A stretch of 64,000 nucleotides of DNA from OLB16 sp964481775 (GTDB lineage: Bacteria > Hinthialibacterota > Hinthialibacteria > OLB16): NCBI GenBank assembly GCA_964481775.1, contig CAYZUX010000001.1, forward strand, positions 35,176 through 99,175, written 5' to 3'. Positions 42,470-50,120 of the stretch are shown here, piece by piece; position 1 is the first letter of the stretch, and each line of letters opens with the position of its first letter. Under the pieces are notes generated by a model. That model worked only from the letters and a program-made list of their open reading frames with translations. It was not told the origin of the DNA and did no database searches. The position numbers and the translations under genes are program-made.

Positions 42470-43588
42470 TTATCCATTTCCAGCAAGGTTCATGTAATCA
42501 GAAAAGGCAGGGGTCTGACAGGCTATAAAATGATTGGAATCCTTGCGGATGAGCAGATATACAGCGAGATGATGATCCAGTGAAAATTGATATCCTTTCT
42601 CAGGTCCCATCACCATGATGGCTGTCGCATAAGCATCCGCCCAAGCGCACGATGGATGAATGACGCTTGCTGAAGCAAGCTGATGAGTAGCTGGCCATCC
42701 TGTCCCTGGATCGATCACATGTGAGAAACGTTTTCCATTTTCAATACGAAAGATCCGATAATCACCTGAAGTTGCCAAAGCGACACCGGAAAGCCCCACC
42801 ACCATCTGGGAAACATGATCTTCGTCGATCGGTCTTTCAATCGCCAATCGCCAGATTGTCCCCTCCGGATTGATTCCGTTTGTACGCACCTCCCCACCCA
42901 CCTCAATCAGGTAATTGGTGATTCCCAACCTGTCAAACTCTTCCGCCACCTTGTCGACACCATATCCCTTTGCCACCGCCGATAGGTCGCACCAGACTGA
43001 AGGATGTGTTTTGACAATCATGGTGTTGTTGCGGATCTCGATTTTATGGTGACCCGTGTATTCGAGTAACTTGGCGATTCTTGTCTCATCTGGATTACCA
43101 GTGACTCTTTGTGGACCGAATCCCCACTCGTTGACAAGTGGTCCCATGGTGATATCAAAGGCACCCTCAGTCTCTGCGCTTATCTGCTGTGAAATCTGGA
43201 ACACTTCGATGGTCTCTGGACTCATGACAAATGGGGTTGTAGAAGAATGGTCGTTGAACTGACTCAATTCGGATTCTTTCCGATAGATCGACATCTTTTC
43301 TTCGACCATGCTCAGTTTCTTGTGGGCAGCACTTGATAAAACATCCGGATCCATTTCATCTGAAAAACTGGCCACTGTAATATGATATGTGGTGCCCATA
43401 ATCTCACCAGCAAAACGGATTGCACCGGATAGTCCGCTTTTCTTCCATTTGCCGATATAGGTCCGCAGGGCCTTTCGAAGTCTTTTGGTGAGTATTGAAA
43501 TTCTTCCAGGGAACACACCCTTTTGGGTGGATTCTTCATGGCTGACACAAATCTGTCTGGTGGAGAGTCGAGGGGTGTCCGGGGTCAA
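42470..43588 (-). CDS. apbE: FAD:protein FMN transferase
   Basis: Up to 372 residues. The ApbE domain starts at about residue 58 (IRFAGEIMGTTYHITV) and contains VEEKMSIYRKESELSQFN, GAFDITMGPLVNEWGFG, DLSAVAKGYGVDKV, YLIEVGGEVRTNG, FSHVIDPGTGWPA and WADAYATAIMVMG, covering the FAD and magnesium sites. It transfers FMN from FAD to threonine or serine in D-x-x-[ST]-[GA]-A-T motifs. The adjacent divergent gene at 43917 encodes exactly such a motif (DGFSGAT), so it is the probable target. The N-terminus is unusual: about 55 basic residues and no visible signal peptide or lipobox. The TTG start at 43588 is uncertain; GTG 43516 is an alternative. Confidence 0.88.
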   Translation of the reverse strand: MTPDTPRLSTRQICVSHEESTQKGVFPGRISILTKRLRKALRTYIGKWKKSGLSGAIRFAGEIMGTTYHITVASFSDEMDPDVLSSAAHKKLSMVEEKMSIYRKESELSQFNDHSSTTPFVMSPETIEVFQISQQISAETEGAFDITMGPLVNEWGFGPQRVTGNPDETRIAKLLEYTGHHKIEIRNNTMIVKTHPSVWCDLSAVAKGYGVDKVAEEFDRLGITNYLIEVGGEVRTNGINPEGTIWRLAIERPIDEDHVSQMVVGLSGVALATSGDYRIFRIENGKRFSHVIDPGTGWPATHQLASASVIHPSCAWADAYATAIMVMGPEKGYQFSLDHHLAVYLLIRKDSNHFIACQTPAFSDYMNLAGNG

Positions 43589-43916
43589 TGGCGTGTCACT
43601 GTCTGTGATGGCTCTATCACCGTGGATGACCAGATGCCTGGATTGAACGCTGATCGGGAATATGATTGACAGCCTGGTATTCCTGTCAAGATCGGAGTGA
43701 ATGGAATGAATAGCGAACTCTGTCCGGCTGATGTCCCCATGAAACCCAATATTCTCTTTACAGGAGACAAGAGCGAGAGCACAATGGTTTTTACCGTTAC
43801 TGCCAGTCTTACACGTGACAGAAAGTGCAAAGGCAATATTGATTGCCTTTCTGGCATTTGGGGGTAGGGAGATTTTTTGGAAGCTTATCTCTTAATCCCT
43901 GAAAGGAACACGCCCC
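43589..43916. other. 328-base divergent intergenic region with two inverted repeats
   Basis: This lies between divergent apbE and the DoxX fusion. It holds TTGACAG (43666-43672) facing CTGTCAA (43683-43689) with a 10-base spacer, a possible regulator site that includes a -35-like box, and a hairpin AAAGGCAAT-ATTG-ATTGCCTTT (43829-43850). The ribosome site AAAGGAA at about 43901 serves the plus-strand gene. I see no supportable gene here. Confidence 0.45.
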
Positions 43917-45446
43917 ATGGTTACCGGTTCAGAGGAAAAACGATCAAGCTGGGAAAAGGTGGCAGTCACGCTCCTTCGTTGTGCGATCGGCTGGCATTTC
44001 CTGTATGAGGGTGTTACCAAACTGGTCGCCAACCAATGGACAGCCAGGGAGTTCCTCGCCAATGCGGGAGGCCCTTTTTCGGGATTCTATCGATGGATGG
44101 CTTCCTCCGAATCAATGATGGCGGTAGTGGATCCATTGAATATGTATGGTTTGACACTGATCGGCTTGGCACTGTTCACCGGGATTGCCATTCGGTTAGC
44201 CTCGGTTTCGGGAATCATCCTTCTGATGCTTTATTATTGTGCTTATCCACCATTCGGCGGAGCCTCTTTGGGATATTCCGAAGGTGTCGTCTACCTCGTT
44301 AACAGGAATGTCGTTGAGGCGCTTGCGCTTGCGGTCTTTGCCTTGGTACGGGAAAAGGGATATGGCCTTTATGAACTCATCGATATGTTCAAAAAGGGGA
44401 TGGCTGTCTCTACGGAATCTGTGCAGGTTAGTTCTCGACGGGAAGCATTAAAGAATCTATCCACACTCCCCATGCTGGGGATTATGGGGGTCGGAGCAGC
44501 CAGAGAAATTCAGAAAGTGGGAGTGGATGGTTTTTCCGGAGCGACAAGGAAATTGACCATTCCCTCCCTTACGGACCTGGCTGGGGAGCTGCCCAAAGGG
44601 AGAATTGGAAAATTTGAGATCAGCCGGTTGGTTTTGGGTGGGAATATGATCGGTGGCTGGGCCCATTCGCGTGACTTGATTTATGTGCCCGCGCTCTCCA
44701 TGGCCTACAACACGGAAAAGAAAATCTTTGAGACACTGATGCTGGCGGAGAAAGCGGGTATCAATGCCATCAACATCGGTTTTCCCACCAACCCGGTCCT
44801 TCAAAAATATAAACAGGTCACAGGGGGAAAAATCCTTGTGATATCCCAGGTAGGGGCTGACAGGAAGGAGAATGATTACTTCAAGGAAATCAACCAGGCA
44901 ATCGATTCCGGGGCGGATATCCTTCAGATCCATGGCAATCTTTCAGACTCACTGGTGAAGGATAAACAGTTTGAAATCATCGCCCGGATGATGGATAAAA
45001 TCAGGAGCCAGGGATATGTTGCCGGCCTGGGTGCCCACGCCGTTGAGACCCTGGTGGCCTGCCAGGAGCAGGGGATCATCCCTGATTACTACATGAAAAC
45101 TCTGCACCATGACCGGTATTGGTCAGCCCATCCCCTGGAAAACCGCGTCCCCTTTGAGGTTACCGGTGAGAATTCCCCTGACCACAACAAATTCCACGAC
45201 AACATGTTCTGTCTTTTCCCTGAGGAGGATGTGGCATTCGTGGAGCACACGAAAGTTCCTGTGATGGCTTACAAGATACTTGCCGCCGGTGCGATCACTC
45301 CCGAGGATGGTTTCAACTGGGCATTTCAAAATGGAGCTGATTTTATCTGTGTTGGCATGTTCGATTTCCAGGTTGTTCACAACGTCAATACCACCATCAA
45401 GGTTCTGGCCGGTATCAATGAACGTAAACGTGAATGGTTTGCTTAA
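43917..45446 (+). CDS. DoxX membrane domain / Tat-like segment / flavinylation motif / aldo-keto-type TIM barrel fusion
   Basis: 509 residues; ATG follows AAAGGAA. Residues about 12-145 are a DoxX/DoxD-type four-helix membrane domain (CAIGWHFLYEGVTKLV, LTLIGLALFTGIAIRL, GIILLMLYYCAYPPFGG, EALALAVFALV). Residues 173-195 look like an internal twin-arginine signal: SRREALK then LSTLPMLGIMGVGAA. Residues 204-210, DGFSGAT, match the ApbE flavinylation consensus, so FMN on T210 is predicted. From about 228 an aldo/keto-reductase-like TIM barrel follows (ISRLVLGGNMIGGWAHSRDL, AGINAINIGFPTN, ADILQIHGNLSDS, GLGAHAVETLVACQEQGI, MAYKILAAGAI, ADFICVGMFDFQVVHNV). Predicted role: a membrane-anchored extracytoplasmic flavoprotein linked to quinone-type chemistry. 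Neighbouring apbE supports this. Confidence 0.8.
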   Translation: MVTGSEEKRSSWEKVAVTLLRCAIGWHFLYEGVTKLVANQWTAREFLANAGGPFSGFYRWMASSESMMAVVDPLNMYGLTLIGLALFTGIAIRLASVSGIILLMLYYCAYPPFGGASLGYSEGVVYLVNRNVVEALALAVFALVREKGYGLYELIDMFKKGMAVSTESVQVSSRREALKNLSTLPMLGIMGVGAAREIQKVGVDGFSGATRKLTIPSLTDLAGELPKGRIGKFEISRLVLGGNMIGGWAHSRDLIYVPALSMAYNTEKKIFETLMLAEKAGINAINIGFPTNPVLQKYKQVTGGKILVISQVGADRKENDYFKEINQAIDSGADILQIHGNLSDSLVKDKQFEIIARMMDKIRSQGYVAGLGAHAVETLVACQEQGIIPDYYMKTLHHDRYWSAHPLENRVPFEVTGENSPDHNKFHDNMFCLFPEEDVAFVEHTKVPVMAYKILAAGAITPEDGFNWAFQNGADFICVGMFDFQVVHNVNTTIKVLAGINERKREWFA

Positions 45447-45461
45447 TCGGAAGATTCACCG

Positions 45462-45614
45462 ACAGCCGCTTGTTGAAACCTCATTCTTGCGAAGAGACTG
45501 TGGATTCCCGCTTTCGCGGGAATGACGAGACCAGCAAAATATTTCGAAAATCGTCATTCCCGCGAAAGCGGGAATCCACGGTTACCCTTCATTTTCAACA
45601 GGCTGCCAGCGCTT
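45462..45614. repeat. MITE-like palindromic element, copy 3 (best preserved)
   Basis: Perfect 29-base inverted arms at 45500-45528 and 45551-45579 (GTGGATTCCCGCTTTCGCGG start) around a 22-base centre. Outer ends: CAGCCGCTTGTTGAAA at 45463 and TTTTCAACAGGCTG at 45592-45605. Each arm itself contains the self-complementary CCCGCTTTCGCGGG, so the element can form nested hairpins. It lies between the DoxX-fusion and rhodanese genes, which converge, so it may also end both transcripts. Confidence 0.75.
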
Positions 45615-45628
45615 TTCTCATCAGGCTG

Positions 45629-45955
45629 CTAATACTTCGGCACGGCGGGATCAACCTGTTCTGACCAGGCTGTGATGCCTCCGGCAAGGTTGACCAGGTT
45701 CCTGAAACCCAGTGTTTCGAGATACTGACAAGCCTGCATCGAGCGTCCCCCTAACTTACAGTGAACCACGATCTCCCGGTCTTTCATTTCCTCAAGTTCG
45801 CTGACTCGTTGTTGAATGATCGAGAGGGGTAGCAGCGTCGATCCGGGAATCCGTGCGATCTCATACTCTTTCTGCTCTCTTACATCCAACAGGAGAAAAT
45901 CCTCTCCCTGGTCGATTTTTTTCTTCAGATCCGAAGCGGTGATTTCTCTGATCAT
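45629..45955 (-). CDS. single-domain rhodanese-like protein
   Basis: 108 residues, one complete rhodanese domain: DFLLLDVREQKEYEIARIPG, then the active-site loop VHCKLGGRSMQA with the catalytic cysteine, and NLAGGITAWSEQVDPAVPKY at the end. Short cytoplasmic rhodaneses carry sulfane sulfur as a persulfide for thiolation or sulfide detoxification. The start overlaps the stop of the STAS gene by one base (TGATG), so the two are translationally coupled. Confidence 0.88.
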   Translation of the reverse strand: MIREITASDLKKKIDQGEDFLLLDVREQKEYEIARIPGSTLLPLSIIQQRVSELEEMKDREIVVHCKLGGRSMQACQYLETLGFRNLVNLAGGITAWSEQVDPAVPKY

Positions 45956-46662
45956 CAGGATTCTTCTCCTCCAAAGGTTTCAACCAGATGTTCGTTGACC
46001 GATTTGATTACCTTGTAAACCACACCCCAATCCAGGCGCAACTCACGAGCAACCTGACGCGCATCCAGCTCCAGTTGGGTGTCCGCTTTGCCATCTTCTG
46101 CCGGTTCAAAAGCCTCGGTCTCCAGTAATTGGCAATAAGCTTTCCAGATGGCCCGTACCACTCTCTCGTCTTTACCTGCCAGAGAGGCGACCTGTTGGAA
46201 ATTGATCGGGATAAGATCCGCTGGTATCTCCTCCTGTGAAAGAGGAGGGGGCAAACCGATGGGCGCCTCCGCCGGGAGGGGCTTTTCACGCCTCCAACGG
46301 CGTAGACGTTCTGACCTGCGCGCCGCTAACATTTCCTCCCCACGCTCCGCTATTGCAGTGGGGACAGGCACCTGGGGGAGTCCTTTGGTCCTGAACCCGA
46401 CAAAACTCATCGGCCTGACATAAACCTCGGCAATCCTTTTTTGCTCACGCAACTCCTGGCAGAAGTCCAGCAACCGCTCCACCCCCGATGGATCGATGTA
46501 TTCACACTCGTAAAGGTTCAGGCGGATCCCCTCAGGAGAAAGTGTCCGCGCCTTCTCAAGCGCCACCTCCACTTCAGGCATACAGGTCATGTCAAGGGCT
46601 CCCACGAAGGAGATGACAACCAACTCCTGGTCGCGATGCAGTTCTATTTTTAAATTGCCCAT
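45955..46662 (-). CDS. STAS-domain protein with C-terminal helical region
   Basis: 235 residues. Residues 1-95 fit a STAS/anti-sigma-antagonist fold: ELVVISFVGALDMTCMPEVE, EGIRLNLYECEYIDPSGVER with serine in the usual phosphorylation loop. A basic Pro-rich linker (RRSERLRRWRREKPLP) follows. The C-terminal region from about 145 is helical (DARQVARELRLDWGVVYKVI) and resembles a winged or helix-turn-helix fold, but I cannot assign a family. It may couple a partner-switch signal to binding of DNA or protein. It is coupled to the rhodanese gene. Confidence 0.6.
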   Translation of the reverse strand: MGNLKIELHRDQELVVISFVGALDMTCMPEVEVALEKARTLSPEGIRLNLYECEYIDPSGVERLLDFCQELREQKRIAEVYVRPMSFVGFRTKGLPQVPVPTAIAERGEEMLAARRSERLRRWRREKPLPAEAPIGLPPPLSQEEIPADLIPINFQQVASLAGKDERVVRAIWKAYCQLLETEAFEPAEDGKADTQLELDARQVARELRLDWGVVYKVIKSVNEHLVETFGGEES

Positions 46663-46749
46663 GATTCACATACCCGGAGAATAATCATAAGGGATATGAG
46701 CCAGGATTCTATCTGGAACAACTTTTGAGCACCTCTCCAATACACTGGT

Positions 46750-47544
46750 CTATAAACCTCTCTCCGAAAGCAATCGTGTGAGATGTCCATAAAGTGCCAG
46801 GTGGTCACAGGGGAAAAGGGAGTTCAGTCCCAGCCGGAGTCCGATCACCTCAAAATGGTCGGCTTTGGCGACCTCAACGACTTCTCCCCAACTTCCTGAG
46901 AGTTGGCTGACCTGACCATCATTCGGGCCTCCATGGAACCTCATGAGCAGGTAAAGCGGCCACATCAGGGGTGTACATGTCAGGAATCGTGTCGCAGCTG
47001 GAATCGAGAAGTAGGCCACATCCTCACGGTCCGGAAGCAGGGAATTCAACTGGGCCATATTCTTTTCAGAGAGCTGACGAAGCCCTGGTGTCCACCTGGC
47101 AGCTTGTTTTCCGAGGAAAGGGAACGAATCGATTATATCGGCCAACCAGGACCCCCTGTGAGGACTGGCCAGGGTGGACAAACTGACGATCTGGTGTTCG
47201 GGGTCCAAACGCGAGATCAGGAACCTTCCATCTATCCCACCCATCGAATGCCCTACTAGGTTGATGTGGGAGGTGCTGAGGATGGGATGCTGCCGGATAA
47301 AAGTGGCAACTTGCCTCGCGCGAAACTCGATGGTTTCCACGGGGTGAACACTGACCGTGAAAACCTGATTTCCGGCGGCCTCAAGATAGGGGACCAAACC
47401 ACGGAAATACTCCATGCGCACAGGCCCTATTTGCCTTTCCACGAACCCAAAAAGGCCGTGAAGAAGCAAAATCGGAAACCGGCACCTGGAAGCCCTGGCC
47501 TCAATCACCTCCGCAGCCGATGAGCTCGTTGGCCCGCTCCACAA
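46750..47544 (-). CDS. alpha/beta-hydrolase, bacterial family I lipase-like
   Basis: Up to 264 residues. The frame overlaps the response-regulator gene by 44 bases, so the true start may be later (a GTG lies at 47508). Motifs: FPILLLHGLFGF (oxyanion HG), NLVGHSMGGIDGRFL with S100 as nucleophile, LASPHRGSWLAD, and GGPNDGQVSQLSGSWGEVVE followed by ADHFEVIG, which hold the expected acid and histidine in the same order as Pseudomonas-type triacylglycerol lipases. No secretion signal is seen. Likely a cytoplasmic esterase/lipase. It lies between the receiver-domain gene and the STAS gene. Confidence 0.82.
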   Translation of the reverse strand: MWSGPTSSSAAEVIEARASRCRFPILLLHGLFGFVERQIGPVRMEYFRGLVPYLEAAGNQVFTVSVHPVETIEFRARQVATFIRQHPILSTSHINLVGHSMGGIDGRFLISRLDPEHQIVSLSTLASPHRGSWLADIIDSFPFLGKQAARWTPGLRQLSEKNMAQLNSLLPDREDVAYFSIPAATRFLTCTPLMWPLYLLMRFHGGPNDGQVSQLSGSWGEVVEVAKADHFEVIGLRLGLNSLFPCDHLALYGHLTRLLSERGL

Positions 47545-47893
47545 TCAATCTCAAATCGAAGGGTTTTTCGAGATAGTAATAAGCGCCCTTGTCATATGAG
47601 AGCATTTGGTCCAAGCGGGATCCCTTTCCCGAGATGATGATAACTGGAATCTCCTGGGTATCAGGGCTGGCAGCAAGCGCATCGAGCGCCTCTAACCCGT
47701 CTTTCTCAGGCATTACAAGATCCATCACGATCAGATTGGGATGGCGCTCGTGAGCGAGATCGAGGCCTTCGCGGCCGTTAACTGCTGTCAGAACCTCAAA
47801 GTTGTGGCGTTCGAGATACCCCGTGAGCATGTCACGGGTTTGCTCGGAATCATCCACCACCAGGATGGTTCCTTCTTTTGTGGCTTTTGCCAC
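47501..47893 (-). CDS. stand-alone response-regulator receiver domain
   Basis: 130 residues from GTG at 47893, chosen because AAGGA lies at normal spacing; the frame is open to 48004 with an ATG at 47959. A single CheY-like receiver domain: TILVVDDSEQTRDML with the acidic pair, IVMDLVMPEKDG with the phospho-acceptor aspartate, VIIISGKGS with the conserved serine in place of threonine, and YYLEKPFDLRL with the lysine. No output domain. The histidine kinase partner is not in the window. It overlaps the lipase gene, and they share an operon. Confidence 0.85.
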   Translation of the reverse strand: MAKATKEGTILVVDDSEQTRDMLTGYLERHNFEVLTAVNGREGLDLAHERHPNLIVMDLVMPEKDGLEALDALAASPDTQEIPVIIISGKGSRLDQMLSYDKGAYYYLEKPFDLRLIVERANELIGCGGD

Positions 47894-48026
47894 GGCAAGA
47901 TCCTTTCCCCTTGACTGACTTTTACTACACGGTACTTCGAGCACCTTCAGGCTACTCATGGACCACGATTCTGTCAAGAAAACCAATGATTTTCTGAAAA
48001 TCAATCCATCAAATACCAGTTATTTA

Positions 48027-48055
48027 TTGACAGGCGGATGGGTAGAATCTATTGT
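48027..48055 (+). promoter_or_regulatory. promoter of the 48.1 kb pseudopilin gene
   Basis: TTGACA (48027-48032), a 17-base spacer, TATTGT (48050-48055). The start codon at 48103 lies about 40 bases after the expected transcription start, with GGGAGG in between. Confidence 0.55.
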
Positions 48056-48102
48056 CATTTTGTTTTCTTAAAAGTCTTTGCTCCCAGGGAGGCTTGTCTT
48101 CG

Positions 48103-48786
48103 ATGCGTGATCCGCTCATCGAATCGGGAAATTCCAAAAGGGGGTTTACCCTCATTGAACTGCTGATTGTCATTGCCATTATCCTGATCCTGATCAGCAT
48201 CGCACTTCCGAACTTCCTGGAGGCCCAATTAAGGGCGAAAATCACCAGCACCAAGGGATGCCTTCAGGCTTACCGGACTGCCCAGGAGTCCTATCACACC
48301 GACTTTAAGATGTATGTTCCCGATGTGGATGGCAGCGAGCTGGTCCGTGGAGCCAAGGTGACCTATGCGGTCAAATATGGGGCAGGAGCCAGAATTGACT
48401 GTGGTGCCAGTGAAATCTGCACCTACCGGATGCTCACTACACCGATACCTTATATGAAGAGGCCCTGTTATGAGATCTTTTATATGCCCCTCGACAAAGC
48501 GGTTTCCTCCAAGAGGCTCAACTTTTTTGAGTATGCCACCATCTGGGCACAAGGGGCTGGACCAGGGGGAGCCTATGATACCTATGAGGCTGGGTCAAAA
48601 TATGGGATTTATTATGTCTTCGTGAGTGTAGGGCCAGACCGGACCTATAATTACAATTACTCAAACCAGGCTTGGGAATACATCGGAAGCCGGAAATACT
48701 TTGGTTCATCACCAGCTTACAACCCCACCAACGGAACCCTTTCCGTGGGGGATATCATCGTTTCCAACCGGGGGCATGAAGGGTAA
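48103..48786 (+). CDS. type II pseudopilin (free-standing)
   Basis: 227 residues from the ATG at 48103, preceded by GGGAGG. Leader MRDPLIESGNSKR, then G-FTLIELLIVIAIILILISIA and LPNFLEAQLRAKITS. The body has YAVKYGAGARIDCG, a VFVSVGPDRTYNYNYSN turn and the C-terminal block YNPTNGTLSVGDIIVSN. It is a single-gene unit with its own promoter, unlike the two pseudopilins within sugar operons. It is slightly longer than those and has extra Tyr-rich loops. Prepilin peptidase and the assembly ATPase are not in the window. Confidence 0.9.
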   Translation: MRDPLIESGNSKRGFTLIELLIVIAIILILISIALPNFLEAQLRAKITSTKGCLQAYRTAQESYHTDFKMYVPDVDGSELVRGAKVTYAVKYGAGARIDCGASEICTYRMLTTPIPYMKRPCYEIFYMPLDKAVSSKRLNFFEYATIWAQGAGPGGAYDTYEAGSKYGIYYVFVSVGPDRTYNYNYSNQAWEYIGSRKYFGSSPAYNPTNGTLSVGDIIVSNRGHEG

Positions 48787-48795
48787 TAGACAAAC

Positions 48796-49848
48796 CTACA
48801 CCCCCCGTTTCAACCGGATGTAATCCACCGCAACCTTCAAATCCTCCAAAGCCTCGACTGCGTTGCAGGGTGCTGGACGTTCACCACGGATTGCGGCCAG
48901 GAAATTCGCCGCCTGGTTGAGCATGGCATGACGCCGGGGGAGAATCGGTGTTTCTGTGATCGGGCCAGGCTCCTTATCGGAATCCCGCAGAATGGTCACA
49001 CGGCCAGGAAGTTGAGAGGCCAGTGGGGCAGGGAGCTCCACAAAAACATACCCCCGCTCGAAGCCCACCAGGTAGGATTCCTGCCAATCATGACGTGTAT
49101 GGTAGGGTGCCATCTCCAGTGTGATGGAAACACCACTGGAACTTTCGCCAGCCAGGAGTGCTCCCGATGAGGAGGCATAGGTGGCCTTGTAGGGTTCCTG
49201 AAGCAGAAACCTCAGGGCATTGACCTGGTGAATGTAATAATTGACGAAAGAGTTGTATTCCTCGAAGGTAGCCTGATCCATGTTGCTGGGTTTGGGTTCC
49301 CAATCCACAGCCGGATAAGCTTCCCCGGAGTCACAAAAACCCTGGTTACCTCCTGCAACCCAGTCGCCTGGGGGCATGGTGGCCCTGACCAGCCGCATCG
49401 CGCCATACTGACCTGTTTCCTTCCATTCCCGGATGACCTTAACCGCATACTCCATGGCCGGATCAGAACGCTTATGGTAACCCACCATATACAGCGTCTG
49501 ATGGGTTTGTGTGAGTGCGGCCAGTCTTTCGCCTGATTCGACCGAAATAGCCAATGGTTTCTCGGTAAAAACCGGGATTTTACGTTCGAGGATCTCTGGT
49601 ATCAGGAAGATATGCCGGGAATAGGGCTGAGAGGCGATTACCCCATCCAATTCACATTTGTCAATCATTTCCTTGTGCGACTGGAAAACTTTGGGCACAC
49701 CATAACGCTGGGCCACTTCACGGCCCAACTGGGGGCGTAACTCAGAAAGGGCCACCACCTCGCAATCAGGCAAGGCCTTGTAATTTCTCAGGTGGGCCAT
49801 TTGGCCCATGAATCCGACCCCAACAAACCCGATCCGCAACTTGGACAT
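48796..49848 (-). CDS. Gfo/Idh/MocA-family oxidoreductase
   Basis: 350 residues; ATG preceded by GAGAGGA. The N-terminal Rossmann domain starts LRIGFVGVGFMGQMAHLRNY. The family signature reads IPVFTEKPLAISVESGERLA with the conserved EKP, followed by MVGYHKRSDPAMEYAV. The C-terminal beta-sheet domain is present (residues about 130-325). NAD(P)-dependent oxidation or reduction of a sugar or inositol-type substrate is expected. It is convergent with the pseudopilin gene, and no sugar operon is adjacent, so the substrate is open. Confidence 0.9.
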   Translation of the reverse strand: MSKLRIGFVGVGFMGQMAHLRNYKALPDCEVVALSELRPQLGREVAQRYGVPKVFQSHKEMIDKCELDGVIASQPYSRHIFLIPEILERKIPVFTEKPLAISVESGERLAALTQTHQTLYMVGYHKRSDPAMEYAVKVIREWKETGQYGAMRLVRATMPPGDWVAGGNQGFCDSGEAYPAVDWEPKPSNMDQATFEEYNSFVNYYIHQVNALRFLLQEPYKATYASSSGALLAGESSSGVSITLEMAPYHTRHDWQESYLVGFERGYVFVELPAPLASQLPGRVTILRDSDKEPGPITETPILPRRHAMLNQAANFLAAIRGERPAPCNAVEALEDLKVAVDYIRLKRGV

Positions 49849-49972
49849 GTCTGATCCTCTCTTTACCGGAATTCAACCCGGGATTCCAATATCGATATTT
49901 TGGTGCGGATTATCCTACGTTTCAGAAATAAAATGAACGGGAAGGCATGAATATCAGGGTGTCAGGCCGGGA

Positions 49973-50001
49973 TTGACCTGTCATGGAAGAGGGGATAGGC
50001 T
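49973..50001 (+). promoter_or_regulatory. promoter of tRNA-Leu
   Basis: TTGACC (49973-49978), a 17-base spacer, TAGGCT (49996-50001). The mature tRNA begins 24 bases after the -10 box, as expected for a short 5' leader. Confidence 0.5.
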
Positions 50002-50025
50002 TCTTCATTGAAGAAGGTGAGCCAA

Positions 50026-50110
<85 letters not shown>

Positions 50111-50120
50111 AATCTCACCT

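Noticed and set aside
43585..43857. 90-residue minus-strand frame upstream of apbE
   Set aside because: No ribosome site or domain; it contains the two inverted repeats of the promoter region, so it is more likely regulatory DNA.
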